Assembly (NCBI RefSeq): GCF_050433125.1
Contig: NZ_JBNPXV010000001.1
Coordinates: 62,001 to 126,000, forward strand
From: Roseimarinus sediminis
GTDB lineage: Bacteria > Bacteroidota > Bacteroidia > Bacteroidales > Prolixibacteraceae
DNA: 64,000 bases
Direction: 5' to 3'
Shown here: positions 1 through 9,729 of the stretch, piece after piece
How the letters are laid out: the number at the start of each line of letters is the position of its first letter
How positions within the stretch are numbered: the stretch's first letter is position 1
Program-made: the position numbers and the translations under genes
Notes under the pieces: generated by a model
Told to the model about the DNA's origin: nothing
Databases searched by the model: none
The model's input: the letters and a program-made list of their open reading frames with translations, nothing else

Positions 1-856
1 CATCGGCCTTCACAGTGCCCATTACATCGTGTGTTACTCCCTTATCGTCGGTATAAGAGCCAACGACCACACTGTCGAGCTGATAATTGCTTTTCTCTTC
101 TTTTTCAAGAAGTGTTCCAATGTGAAATTCCAGAAAACGGATACTCACCACATGATCGGGCTCGAGTTGAATTTTTTCAGCCGTTTCGGGGCGGTAGAAA
201 CTGATGAACTGGCTGTTGTTGTCCTTCACCATCTGGTCGAACAGGCGCAGGTAAAACACCCTGGAATTGATGTCGTAATTTTCGTGCAATTCGGGCTGGT
301 GTTCAACAACTACCTTCAAAGTTGCCTTGTCTTTTGCCACGAGCAAATAGTCATCGATCTGATCGAATGACGGCTGCTGCTCCTTTACCCAAACAAAACG
401 CCGGTAAGCCTCGCGGGCATCAGCAATATTTTCTTTTTCGAGTAAAATAAGCGCATTATCAAATTGCTCTTTCAGTGCTAATTTTTCGGCTTCCCGCTGC
501 TGATCGTGATAATAAACCACAGGCTTAACAGCCTCGAGGGCTGCCGGACTCCGCGAAATTTCATCGGCCAGTGCATTCAATAGTTGATAGGTGTCGGCAA
601 TCTTCAGGTACTTGTCATAATCGTTCGATAACGACAGCTGATCGATCCTTTGTTTGTAATAGTCGAGTGCCATGGGATAACTTTTCTGAATCAGGTTGAT
701 CGCATTTTCCGAATCGGGTCGTGTACGCAGGTGCTTCACAGCCTGGAGGGTGGCTTCGTAGTAGTTTCCTTTGTTAAATGCAGTTTTGCCGGTACTGCAC
801 GCTGAAATTACAGCGGTAACAAAGAGCAGGGTAATAATATTGGAAATCCGTTTCAT
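1..856 (-). CDS. lipoprotein of unknown function (C-terminus cut by window edge)
   Basis: An open frame runs from an ATG at 856 to the left edge of the window, about 285 residues, with no stop. It begins MKRISNII, continues into a hydrophobic stretch and reaches a lipobox-like VISAC at about residue 20, so it is probably a lipidated envelope protein. The body is rich in Lys, Glu, Gln and Tyr and looks helical at first (tetratricopeptide-like spacing around residues 25-150), followed by a more beta-like segment. It is separated by only about 40 bp from the end of pbpC upstream on the same strand, so it may be the last gene of that operon. I do not recognise the family. The lipoprotein call rests on the signal sequence only. 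Confidence 0.75.
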   Translation of the reverse strand, partial: MKRISNIITLLFVTAVISACSTGKTAFNKGNYYEATLQAVKHLRTRPDSENAINLIQKSYPMALDYYKQRIDQLSLSNDYDKYLKIADTYQLLNALADEISRSPAALEAVKPVVYYHDQQREAEKLALKEQFDNALILLEKENIADAREAYRRFVWVKEQQPSFDQIDDYLLVAKDKATLKVVVEHQPELHENYDINSRVFYLRLFDQMVKDNNSQFISFYRPETAEKIQLEPDHVVSIRFLEFHIGTLLEKEEKSNYQLDSVVVGSYTDDKGVTHDVMGTVKAD

Positions 857-898
857 TGGGTTAAAATTTTTCTTTAGTTGCTGTGCTAAATGTACTAT

Positions 899-3256
899 TT
901 ATTGTTTATCCGAAAAAATAGTAAAATCATTCACCAGGGTATTTCCCAGCCCATCGATGATGGTTAAGGTATGTGTTCCGGGGCCGGGTGAAAGGGCCAT
1001 CTGATGGAACTGATCTGTTTCTCCAATAAACGTGCCATCGACATGCCAGAACAAACGGCTGTTTCGGTTACGGTGCGCTGCTTCGAACACAATTCGTCCT
1101 TTCTCCCCATTCATCTCATTGGGTACATAAAGTTTTTTCAGATTGCGGGGAGAAATGAGTTCAATAAATGCAATCTTCCGGTCGCTGATACAACCAGGTT
1201 TTACCGGTGGCAGCGTGTAATAATTCGGATGATTCTGACGGTAGTACCACTCCATCGACGGGGGTAAAACCATGACCGAATCGTGGTGCATTTGGCTAAC
1301 GGGGTAGCACGACGAATTGACCTGCCATTGTCGGTCGGCCGATAAATGAACGATTTGATGGTAGGGGCAGGCTTTTGTTCTCAGTCCTGAAACGGGAACA
1401 TCGCGACTCACCCTGTGCGGGCACAGTGCCGACGCCGTATAGCCACTTTCACGACAGGTCTCAAGCACCGTTGTTTCAGCAAGGGGCTGAGCAAACCAGC
1501 CTGACTTTGGCAACAAATCGAGCAGATCGAAAAGGACCGGTGCCGCCGCCCGGCTTCCTGTAAGTCCGGGTTTTCCTTCACCATTGGCATTCCCGGCCCA
1601 CACGGCGACCACATAACGCGGGGTGGTGGCAATGGCCCAGGCATCTCTGAAACCAAAACTCGTCCCCGTTTTCCATGCAATCCGGTTCGACGAGCTGAAG
1701 TTCCACCAGCCACTTCGCTCATCCGGCCGATTCACCCTTTGCAGGGCATCGAAGGTAAAATACACCGAAGCGGCTTTCAATTCAGGAAGTGCTGTTTTTT
1801 CGCGGGGCTTCGTCTCTTCGGGGAACAAAACAAGCGGGTGAATGTCGCTGCCCTGGTAAGTTTCACTTTCATTGTAGTGATTTAAGCTACGCGCCATCGA
1901 TGCGTAGGCACCGGCCAGTTCGAACAAACTGGCCTCGCCTCCTCCCAAAATGAGCGACAAGCCGTAATGTTCAGCCGCTTGATCGAAAGTACTAAAGCCT
2001 AAATTGTGCAAGACATTCAAAAAACGGGCTTCGCCAAACTGATGCAACATTTCAACTGCCGGTACATTCAACGACTTACTCAGCGCTTCGGAAGCCCTTA
2101 CTGCACCCGAATAGGAATAATCGAAATTGGAAGGTGAATAACCCGAAAAATTAACCGGCACATCCCTGATCAGCGCATCGGGCAGGATTTCGCCGTATTG
2201 AAGCAATGCCGCATAAAGGAAGGGCTTAAGAATGCTGCCGGTACTTCGGGGTGCATTCACGATGTTGACATAGCCCTGGTGCTGCTTGTCGAGGCCCGGG
2301 GTATTGCCTACATAACAAACAACATTTCCGGTATTCACCTCGGCAATAATGGCTGCCATGTTGTTGATCCCGCCCGACTGCAATCTTGCTGCATTGCGCC
2401 TTACAATCGAATTGGCTTTTTGCTGCCAGTTAAAGTCAATCGAAGTGTTCACTTTTTTCCCGCCATGTTGTTGACCTGCTTCTTCAATTAGATGATAGGC
2501 CAGGTCGGGCAGGGTTTTGGGTGAATCGGGAACCGGTTCGGCCAGCGCTGCACGGTAGCTAAGCGAATCGATGAGCTTCTTTTGCAGCAAACGATGTAGC
2601 AGACGGTCGCGCTTTTGTTTCAGTGCTTCGGTATTTTTACCCGGATAAAGCAGCGAGGGGGCATTGGGCAACACCGCCAAAGTTGAGGCCTCGGCCCACG
2701 ACAGCTGATGCGCGGGGCGCTTGAAATAACGCCACGAGGCAGCATCGATCCCGACAACATTGCCACCAAAAGGAGCATTGGAAGCATACAGCCGTAAAAT
2801 TTCTCTTTTTGATTTGAGCAGTTCGAGCTTAAGCGCCATGCCCATTTCGAGCAATTTACCCCCAATGGTTCGTGGCGGGTTGTTACGCGAAAGCCTGGCA
2901 AGCTGCATGGTAATGGTACTGCCTCCGCTTACAATTCTCCCCTGCTTCAGATTCTGAAAAAGTGCCCTGCCTGCCGACACAGGGTTGATTCCCGGATGTT
3001 GGTAGAAATAGTTGTCCTCAAATGCGAGCAGGGCTTTTTCGTAATTGGCTGGCAAACTGTCGGTTTGAGGAAAGCGCCATTGTCCGTCGCCGGCAATGCG
3101 GGCTCCCAGCAAACGCCCGTCGGCCGACAAAACAACCGTTGAAGTGGGCTTGTCGAAACGCGGAGCCGGAACAATAATAAAAAGAAGAAGTCCGATGAAG
3201 GCACTCGCTGCAAGCACCTTCCACCGGGTTCTTATGGTTTTTATTTTTCTGTTCAC
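899..3256 (-). CDS. pbpC: penicillin-binding protein 1C
   Basis: Bifunctional peptidoglycan glycosyltransferase/transpeptidase of the PBP1C class, anchored by one N-terminal membrane helix (about residues 14-30). The glycosyltransferase domain shows FEDNYFYQHPG with catalytic Glu at about residue 80 and the GGSTITMQLAR motif. The transpeptidase domain shows SILK (Ser341/Lys344), SLN and KTGT. The C-terminal part fits the BiPBP_C domain typical of PBP1C. The protein is about 785 aa, close to E. coli PbpC (770). I place the start at GTG 3256, just after the stop of the upstream gene. The frame is open up to 3328, but an earlier start would overlap the alpha-2-macroglobulin gene by up to 68 bp. 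The pair is the well-known yfhM-pbpC arrangement, in which the macroglobulin is thought to guard the periplasm when the wall or envelope is breached. Confidence 0.95.
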   Translation of the reverse strand: MNRKIKTIRTRWKVLAASAFIGLLLFIIVPAPRFDKPTSTVVLSADGRLLGARIAGDGQWRFPQTDSLPANYEKALLAFEDNYFYQHPGINPVSAGRALFQNLKQGRIVSGGSTITMQLARLSRNNPPRTIGGKLLEMGMALKLELLKSKREILRLYASNAPFGGNVVGIDAASWRYFKRPAHQLSWAEASTLAVLPNAPSLLYPGKNTEALKQKRDRLLHRLLQKKLIDSLSYRAALAEPVPDSPKTLPDLAYHLIEEAGQQHGGKKVNTSIDFNWQQKANSIVRRNAARLQSGGINNMAAIIAEVNTGNVVCYVGNTPGLDKQHQGYVNIVNAPRSTGSILKPFLYAALLQYGEILPDALIRDVPVNFSGYSPSNFDYSYSGAVRASEALSKSLNVPAVEMLHQFGEARFLNVLHNLGFSTFDQAAEHYGLSLILGGGEASLFELAGAYASMARSLNHYNESETYQGSDIHPLVLFPEETKPREKTALPELKAASVYFTFDALQRVNRPDERSGWWNFSSSNRIAWKTGTSFGFRDAWAIATTPRYVVAVWAGNANGEGKPGLTGSRAAAPVLFDLLDLLPKSGWFAQPLAETTVLETCRESGYTASALCPHRVSRDVPVSGLRTKACPYHQIVHLSADRQWQVNSSCYPVSQMHHDSVMVLPPSMEWYYRQNHPNYYTLPPVKPGCISDRKIAFIELISPRNLKKLYVPNEMNGEKGRIVFEAAHRNRNSRLFWHVDGTFIGETDQFHQMALSPGPGTHTLTIIDGLGNTLVNDFTIFSDKQ

Positions 3257-3260
3257 CTTC

Positions 3261-6200
3261 CTATTCTTTGACAACCGATACCCTTTGACCCGGCACTTTT
3301 GCAAAAACCGACTTGTTGTACATGTCACCGCAGTTTACAGGCGACATAATAAAATCGCCACAATAAGCAGCATTCAGGTGCACCGTGAATGTCTTACTTT
3401 CGTATCCTGCCAGACCAAAATAGGTATAAATTCTGTCGTCGCGAATGTCGTGATAATCAAATTCACTTTTCTTATCGTTGTCGGAGCCAAACAAGCGCGA
3501 GTTAATAATCTCCCATCCCGAAGGAAAAAGCTGGCTCAAGGCAATGTTTTCGACCCTTGAGGCATTTTTATTGTAAACCGTAAGCTGTACTTTAAAATCT
3601 TTTCCCTGAGCCAGCCGGCTTACATCGAGCGCTTTGCCATTTTGCCCCGAATAATTGGCTACCAGCTGCAAGCCATTCGAAACACTTTCGGTATCAATGC
3701 CCGCAACTATGCCTTCGTTACTTGTATTGACAAACAAAGCACCCGTCCCTGTATTTTTCAGCTTACAACGGTAGTTTGCCGTGTTATCGAAAGTGAATTC
3801 GGTGATGTTGATTGTGCTTTTCGCCTGGTGCCTGCTTGTGCTCGAATTGCTGCTCAAGCTGTATTCCATCGTTTTATCCGCTCCTGTTTTCTGACCGAAC
3901 TTAGCCAGGCTGATTAAGGCAAATGCAGTGCTTTGTGTGCTGTGCCATTGGTCTTCCGACAATTTTTTCGAAATACGAACCGCCAGTTCACTCGCTTTTT
4001 CCACTTCGTCCATTGCCAGCAGGCTCAAAAGAATGACGCTTTCATCGCGCAATTCGGAACCATAGTAGTAATAGTATTTGGGCTTTTCGGCCTGCATGTT
4101 TCTGAAATCGACCAGTTGATAAGCTACGTCTTTCATCCCTGCCAGACTATAGGCTCCGGCAAGCAGCCATTTGCTTTGTCTGTTCAGGCTTTCCACCGCA
4201 CGCAGACGGTTCATGGCCGATATTTGTGCCTCGCCTTCCATGGCCAGTAAAAATAGCCGGTAGGCCTGCACAAAATTGCTGTTCCTGAAATCGCTGTTCG
4301 CATTGTATTCCATCGTATGCGCGCGCAGGTATTTTAACCATTCACTTTTCATGTTACCCGGAACCAGATAGCCGGCTCTTTCGGCTGCTAACAGGAAGTG
4401 CCCGGCATAACAGCTTGCCCACTCGTTACTACCGGAAGCCCCCGGCCAGTAGGAAAAAGCCCCCGAAGAAAGCTGATAGTTTTGCAGGCGTTCAATTCCT
4501 TTGGTGATGTTGTACCTTATTTCATCATTTTGTTCGGCTGGCAGATCAAGCAGATCAGGCAAATACAACTGAGGGAAAACCGAAGAAGTAACTTGTTCGA
4601 TACAGCCGTGCGGATAAGTGATAAGGTATTTCAAACGCCGGCCCAGGTTGAGCGATGGCATGGTCGAAACTTCGATTTGGGCTTTGTTGGTACCGTCGAC
4701 ACCAATTTTGGCAAAATCGAATTCAAACTCCTCGTCGGGCTGTAGCAGCTTAAACTGCGTATGAACAGTTGGCAGGTTGGCTTGTCTGATGTCGAGTTCC
4801 ATCTCGTAAAAACTCTTCTCCTTACCCGATTCAACACTAACCTTCAAACGGGCAATGCCGGTTTTCTTTTGCGACTTCACAGTAAAAAATACATCTTTTT
4901 CACCAATCGCATCGAAATAAATTGTACTGTCGCTATTCCCAACGACCTGCAGAAAATCGTTGGTTTCAATTTTGATTTTGACCTCCTTAACCGATGCTTT
5001 CATGGCAAAAACAGAAACCGGCAGATCAAGCTGTTCGTCGGGTGAAAGCACGCGGGGCAAAGTGGCCAGTACCATCAGGGGCTCCCTCACCGGCGTGCTC
5101 ATTTCGGTGTTTCCATATTTGCCTTTTTCGGCAGCAATTACCATGGTGCGCACCGCGCCCACATATTGAGGCAGTGTAATGGTGTGTTTGTTGCTCTCTC
5201 CGGCTTTTAAGCGGAAGGGGCCAAGCACTTTTACTACCGGTTTAAAACGTTCCGATTTCTTCTTCGAGTGATCGATGGCGCCATCGCTGCCTCCCACGGC
5301 AAACATGCTTTCGATCCGGCTTCCAAAAGAGCCCATTACGAACTCGAACAGGTCGTAGGTGTTCACACCAAGAGCCTCGCGGGCATAGAAGGTATTCCAC
5401 GGAACCGGAGTTTTGAAAGAAGTAAGATCGAGCAATCCTTCGTCGACAAGGGCAATGGTGTAGTCCATCGCTTTTTTGTTGGCTTCTGAAACTTTCACGG
5501 TAAATTCTTTCAAAGGCCGAAGCTCATCGGGCATTTCAATTTCGGGATACAACCTGGTTTCGGGATCTTCGACCATCACCGGAGCGTAACCATAGAGTCG
5601 GATTGGCAGGTCGTTGGCCGTTTGCGCATGGGGCTGAATGAGCGTAATGTGCACAAAAACATTGGGTGCCATTTCGGGAGTGGCTTCAAATTCATAATGA
5701 TTGAAGTCCTGTAGATCGGTGAGCCATTCCTGCGCCAGAATGCGGCTTCCGTTTTCGATGCTTAGCAGTGCCCTGGCCTCGCTGTTGGCCGGAAAACTCA
5801 CCTTCACCTTTTCTCCTACCCTGAAGTTTTCATCTTCGGTAATCAGGGCCAGCATTTGCGCTCCCCCCTTCTGCTGACCTCGGCCCCATGGATATCCAAA
5901 GTAAATTATCTGACCGCTTACATGGCCGTTGGGCGACGTTACCAGCAGCAAATGGCGCCCCCATCGGTTTTCGTCTTTTTTAATTTTGAACGAGGCTTTT
6001 CCATCCGAAGTGTTAAGTTGAGTACTAAATACGGGCTTGTGCCAGGTGGTACCAGAATAGGAAGCCAGGTTTTCGTTGTTGCTGTTGTACCACCATCGAT
6101 AATCGAGTTCGAATAATTTTACCTGAATGCCTTCTACCGTAAGCGGCTTGCCATTTTCGTTGACCGAAGCAAGTTCGATAAGATGCTCCTTGTCGTTATC

Positions 6201-8771
6201 GAGTTTGTTCCAGTTCTTATAGGAATAATTGATTTTCAGACCAACATAATCTTTAAAAGGGCTGAATGGCTGGGTGAAATAGTTAATGCTGAAATCACCT
6301 CCATTTTCAAAAACCTTACTTGTAAAGGCAGCACGCAAAAAGCCGGTAACATTTTTATTGGGTTTGAAATCGAAAGTCAAAGCAGCTTTTCCGCTTGCAT
6401 CGAGTTGCTTGTCGAAAATGGTGAGCTGCTCACCGTAATATTTTTCGTAGGGTGTTGAAAAATCGAAGTCTTTAAAGTCTTTGAATTTCGGCGCGTAAGA
6501 ACTAAAACTTACATCCACTTTGGCTTTCAGATTGGCAGCCGGGGTGCCATGAAGCCATTTCGCTTCGAGGGTTCCCGCTGTTGGATGTTGAGCTGTAAGC
6601 AAGTCATTGTCGAACTGAACGTTCACCTTCAGGCGGTTGGGCTTCACCGTTTCGATGCGAATGGTTTTACTGAACTGAACCGCACCGGCCTTAAGCACAG
6701 CCTGCCAGTTTCCCGTGGGGTCATCCTGATTCGTTTTGAAGAAAAAAGGATAAATGAAGCGTTGGTCGCGCTGCTTCACCATCTTTTTCACAAATTGCCC
6801 TTTCGGGTTGTACACTTTAAGGATGAGGGGATGTCCCTGAGGAAGCGCAGGCAATTTGTCCTCTAAAATGAAGGAGACGAAGACTGAATCGCCGGGGCGC
6901 CAAACATCGCGTTCGCCATACATAAAGCCTTTAATTCCCTGCTTCACACTGCTGCCACCTACATCGAAATTACTCGTCGACTGCATGCTGCGGCTGTCGA
7001 TTTTCAGATAGCCCCTTTGTTTGTCTTTCGACGCAATGATCAAAAAAGGTGCCCGGGTACACTTTATTTTCAACAAACCATCGCCATCGGTCGATCCACT
7101 GTTGATGAGCTGGTTCTGATAGTCGTAGATTTTAATGTCAACTCCTGCTTCAGTTTGGGCCGTGAGCAGGTTGCTAATGTGAATGTAGGTGTTAAGGTCT
7201 GCTTCTGTTTGTGCAATGATCCCATAGTTGGAGCCCAGTATATTGCGCGAAGGAAATTTTCCGGGATCGAAATAGGCATACGAACAGGCATCGTCGCGTT
7301 TCGACCAGTTGTAGTAATGGCTGTAAAAAACAGAGCTATAGGAGTAATTGGGATATTTTTCTTCTTCTTCAACAGGAAGAAAGTGATTGTTCTCGTCGCC
7401 GCCCGATTCGCAGGAATAAAGCGAATATTCCTTTCGGAAACCAATTTCAACATTGTAAATGGCCCCAGGTTCTACTTCAATTAATTTCGAAAGATCGAGA
7501 TTGAAAGCATTCCATGAATTCAGGTCAACGGCTCCCTTGTTGGTCAGCAGCACTTTCGAACGGTGAACCACACGTCCGACCCGGTTCAGGGCATATTCTG
7601 AATCGAAGTTGTTTTCCTGTAAAAACGCATGAATGTTGTTGGTAAAAATCTTGAGAATACGCACATCCACCGCTTCAAGGCTTACTGCTTCAAAAGGAAA
7701 ATAAAGGCCTTCGTTTTGTGGAACGATGACCCCGTTGCCCAGTAGTTTTACCTCAGGTTTGAGCCCGCCAAAATCGAGGGTATAACTTGTTTCGCTTCCA
7801 AGCTTGTATCCGTGCAGGCTTTCGAAGGCCCCGTTAATGGTCACTTTATGAGTTCCGGTAAGGCGGCCGGCAGGATATACCTTCAGGATGTTGTATTCAA
7901 TTTTGTATTTCCCGGCCGTGGTGTTGTCGATTTGTACCAGACCCCGATAATCCTTCTCGGTATTGATGGGATCGGAAAATACAATTTCGAGGTACTGGTC
8001 GGGCTGATTAATCACCCTGGCCGACGAAATTTTAAAGTTGGTTATGGATGGAACTGTTATTTCGATGCTGTTGTCTGAATTTTGGGCACCAATGCCTTTG
8101 CCGTCCCATTTCAGGGTCAGTGTTGAGTTCTCCTCCTTCCGCTGTATGTTCCCAATGGTGAAAAGATGAGAATACGACTTAGGATGATGTTCCCACTTAA
8201 TTGTTAATTTTTGCTCGCCCGCCTGATTGGCCTGCAGCACTTTCTCGATTTCAGCATTTTCGAACAAGTCCGAAGTTTGAACTTCTCCTTTTACTTCATA
8301 GCGGGCACTGTTTAATCTGTCGATCGACAAGCCGGAATGCGTGAGCGTAAATTGCTTTTGAGGAGTTTGGAATGAAAATTCCATTACTTTCAGGTTTTCG
8401 TGCGTATCCTGAATTTTACCCAGCTGAAGCCTGCCCAGGTATTTTGTATTCCAGGCCAACAACTGAGCAGGTCTGAATTCAATGGCATCGGGGTTGACCC
8501 AGGTGGCTGTTCCCTCAATGGCGGGAGTGAAGCCCAGCAATCCCTTTTCGAGGGTAGTTCCAAGTTGTTCGGTCCCCACTCGATCGGTGGAGAACTTGAT
8601 GATGATCGGGTCGCTTCGTTTCACAACTCCGGTGGTAACTCCTGCGATGTATTCGTGATACTCGTCGATTGATTTCCTTACACTTTGTTCTTTTGAATTG
8701 GAAGAACAGGAAGTAATAAAAACAGCAATTACAACTGCAAACAGCGTTTTAATGCATAGGGGTGATTCCAT
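3261..8771 (-). CDS. bacterial alpha-2-macroglobulin family lipoprotein (YfhM-like)
   Basis: Large periplasmic protease-trapping protein of 1836 aa, the usual size of the Bacteroidota members. The N-terminus is a lipoprotein signal ending in FITSC (Cys22). A long series of macroglobulin beta domains follows. The thioester domain contains the intact reactive motif GCIEQ, with the thioester Cys at about residue 1390, so the covalent trap should be functional, unlike thioester-less YfaS-type paralogues. After it come the helical TED region and a C-terminal receptor-binding-like beta domain. It is co-directional with pbpC, whose start lies 4 bp beyond this stop. A TAATTTTG -7 box lies 30 bp upstream of the start. 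Confidence 0.93.
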   Translation of the reverse strand: MESPLCIKTLFAVVIAVFITSCSSNSKEQSVRKSIDEYHEYIAGVTTGVVKRSDPIIIKFSTDRVGTEQLGTTLEKGLLGFTPAIEGTATWVNPDAIEFRPAQLLAWNTKYLGRLQLGKIQDTHENLKVMEFSFQTPQKQFTLTHSGLSIDRLNSARYEVKGEVQTSDLFENAEIEKVLQANQAGEQKLTIKWEHHPKSYSHLFTIGNIQRKEENSTLTLKWDGKGIGAQNSDNSIEITVPSITNFKISSARVINQPDQYLEIVFSDPINTEKDYRGLVQIDNTTAGKYKIEYNILKVYPAGRLTGTHKVTINGAFESLHGYKLGSETSYTLDFGGLKPEVKLLGNGVIVPQNEGLYFPFEAVSLEAVDVRILKIFTNNIHAFLQENNFDSEYALNRVGRVVHRSKVLLTNKGAVDLNSWNAFNLDLSKLIEVEPGAIYNVEIGFRKEYSLYSCESGGDENNHFLPVEEEEKYPNYSYSSVFYSHYYNWSKRDDACSYAYFDPGKFPSRNILGSNYGIIAQTEADLNTYIHISNLLTAQTEAGVDIKIYDYQNQLINSGSTDGDGLLKIKCTRAPFLIIASKDKQRGYLKIDSRSMQSTSNFDVGGSSVKQGIKGFMYGERDVWRPGDSVFVSFILEDKLPALPQGHPLILKVYNPKGQFVKKMVKQRDQRFIYPFFFKTNQDDPTGNWQAVLKAGAVQFSKTIRIETVKPNRLKVNVQFDNDLLTAQHPTAGTLEAKWLHGTPAANLKAKVDVSFSSYAPKFKDFKDFDFSTPYEKYYGEQLTIFDKQLDASGKAALTFDFKPNKNVTGFLRAAFTSKVFENGGDFSINYFTQPFSPFKDYVGLKINYSYKNWNKLDNDKEHLIELASVNENGKPLTVEGIQVKLFELDYRWWYNSNNENLASYSGTTWHKPVFSTQLNTSDGKASFKIKKDENRWGRHLLLVTSPNGHVSGQIIYFGYPWGRGQQKGGAQMLALITEDENFRVGEKVKVSFPANSEARALLSIENGSRILAQEWLTDLQDFNHYEFEATPEMAPNVFVHITLIQPHAQTANDLPIRLYGYAPVMVEDPETRLYPEIEMPDELRPLKEFTVKVSEANKKAMDYTIALVDEGLLDLTSFKTPVPWNTFYAREALGVNTYDLFEFVMGSFGSRIESMFAVGGSDGAIDHSKKKSERFKPVVKVLGPFRLKAGESNKHTITLPQYVGAVRTMVIAAEKGKYGNTEMSTPVREPLMVLATLPRVLSPDEQLDLPVSVFAMKASVKEVKIKIETNDFLQVVGNSDSTIYFDAIGEKDVFFTVKSQKKTGIARLKVSVESGKEKSFYEMELDIRQANLPTVHTQFKLLQPDEEFEFDFAKIGVDGTNKAQIEVSTMPSLNLGRRLKYLITYPHGCIEQVTSSVFPQLYLPDLLDLPAEQNDEIRYNITKGIERLQNYQLSSGAFSYWPGASGSNEWASCYAGHFLLAAERAGYLVPGNMKSEWLKYLRAHTMEYNANSDFRNSNFVQAYRLFLLAMEGEAQISAMNRLRAVESLNRQSKWLLAGAYSLAGMKDVAYQLVDFRNMQAEKPKYYYYYGSELRDESVILLSLLAMDEVEKASELAVRISKKLSEDQWHSTQSTAFALISLAKFGQKTGADKTMEYSLSSNSSTSRHQAKSTINITEFTFDNTANYRCKLKNTGTGALFVNTSNEGIVAGIDTESVSNGLQLVANYSGQNGKALDVSRLAQGKDFKVQLTVYNKNASRVENIALSQLFPSGWEIINSRLFGSDNDKKSEFDYHDIRDDRIYTYFGLAGYESKTFTVHLNAAYCGDFIMSPVNCGDMYNKSVFAKVPGQRVSVVKE

Positions 8772-8802
8772 GATCCTGGTTTTTTATTAGCCCACTAAGT
8801 TA

Positions 8803-8810
8803 CAAAATTA
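8803..8810 (-). promoter_or_regulatory. -7 promoter box for macroglobulin-pbpC operon
   Basis: On the minus strand the sequence is TAATTTTG, a full match to the Bacteroidota -7 consensus TAnnTTTG. It lies about 32 bp upstream of the macroglobulin ATG at 8771. No convincing -33 TTTG was found, so this is a candidate only. Confidence 0.45.
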
Positions 8811-8836
8811 TGATAAGCGGCAAGTAATATAAAAAG

Positions 8837-9523
8837 CTATTTATCGAGCAGCGCCTCAGCCATTTTCAAGTCATTAAGGTGAGTGATTTTGATGTTTTCA
8901 CGGTTGCCCTCGACCAGATGAATGTCAACACCGGTTTTTTCGAGCACCGAGGCATCGTCGGTAAAGGCGGCATCGAAAGGCTGTGTGTAAGCTGCTTTTA
9001 TTAATTCGGAATGAAAAACCTGAGGAGTCTGGATGCCCACAAACTTCGAGCGATCGACCATTGCGCTGTGTTCGCCATTGACCATTCGCAGCGACTCAGT
9101 CACCGGCAAAACCGGGATGGCATTTCCTTCTTGTTCTGCCATATTGCAACAACGTTCAATCGTTGCCTTGCTTACCAGCGGGCGCACTCCGTCGTGAATC
9201 AAAACCAGTGCGCCGTCGGGGATGGCATCCAGCCCGTTTTTAACACTCGAAAAACGCTCGCTTCCTCCCCTCACCAGCCGGTGAGCAGTTATGAAATGAT
9301 GCTCCTGACATAGCTTTTCCCAGGTAGAGAAATGGCTTTCGGGCAAAACCAGCACCAGCTCCATGCTGCGATCGAAGCGTGCAAAGCGATCGAGGGTATG
9401 CATTAAAACCGGTCTGCTGCCCAATAACATAAACTGCTTTGGCAGCTCACTATTCATGCGCCTTCCGCTGCCACCGGCAACAATAATAACATAGGATTTT
9501 CGCTTTGTTTTTATCTGATTCAT
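8837..9523 (-). CDS. ispD: 2-C-methyl-D-erythritol 4-phosphate cytidylyltransferase
   Basis: Third step of the non-mevalonate isoprenoid pathway: couples CTP to methylerythritol phosphate in the cytoplasm. The 228-aa protein has the nucleotidyltransferase signature VAGGSGRRM near residue 17 with the following PKQF, the HDGVRP motif in the middle, TPQVF, and FTDDASVLE near residue 185, all standard for IspD. Its length matches the family (about 225-235). It is followed at a 65-bp gap by the macroglobulin gene on the same strand, with its own candidate promoter between, so co-transcription is not required. Confidence 0.96.
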   Translation of the reverse strand: MNQIKTKRKSYVIIVAGGSGRRMNSELPKQFMLLGSRPVLMHTLDRFARFDRSMELVLVLPESHFSTWEKLCQEHHFITAHRLVRGGSERFSSVKNGLDAIPDGALVLIHDGVRPLVSKATIERCCNMAEQEGNAIPVLPVTESLRMVNGEHSAMVDRSKFVGIQTPQVFHSELIKAAYTQPFDAAFTDDASVLEKTGVDIHLVEGNRENIKITHLNDLKMAEALLDK

Positions 9524-9687
9524 GAGCGATGCTTTTCTATGAAAAAATCATTTATTAAATTCAGCCTGTCAATTTCAAGCAATAAAATTAGCCTTTATTG
9601 GCTTATAAATTGGTTAAAATGAAACGAGCATGTAAAATATTTACATCGTGGGCAATGACCGACCCCAATAACTATCATGCGAATTCC

Positions 9688-9705
9688 ATCTGCCAGCTGG
9701 CGGAT
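9688..9705. repeat. 18-bp palindrome, TCCGYCAGCTGRCGGA family
   Basis: The sequence ATCTGCCAGCTGGCGGAT is a palindrome with one mismatched pair. It belongs to the same family as the palindromes that interrupt tRNA relics at 23747-23764, 24062-24079 and 53884-53899. It lies alone in the ispD/DUF2461 intergenic space, with no T-run on either side, so it is not an obvious terminator. Confidence 0.7.
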
Positions 9706-9729
9706 CTTTAAAATAAACAATTTAATCGT

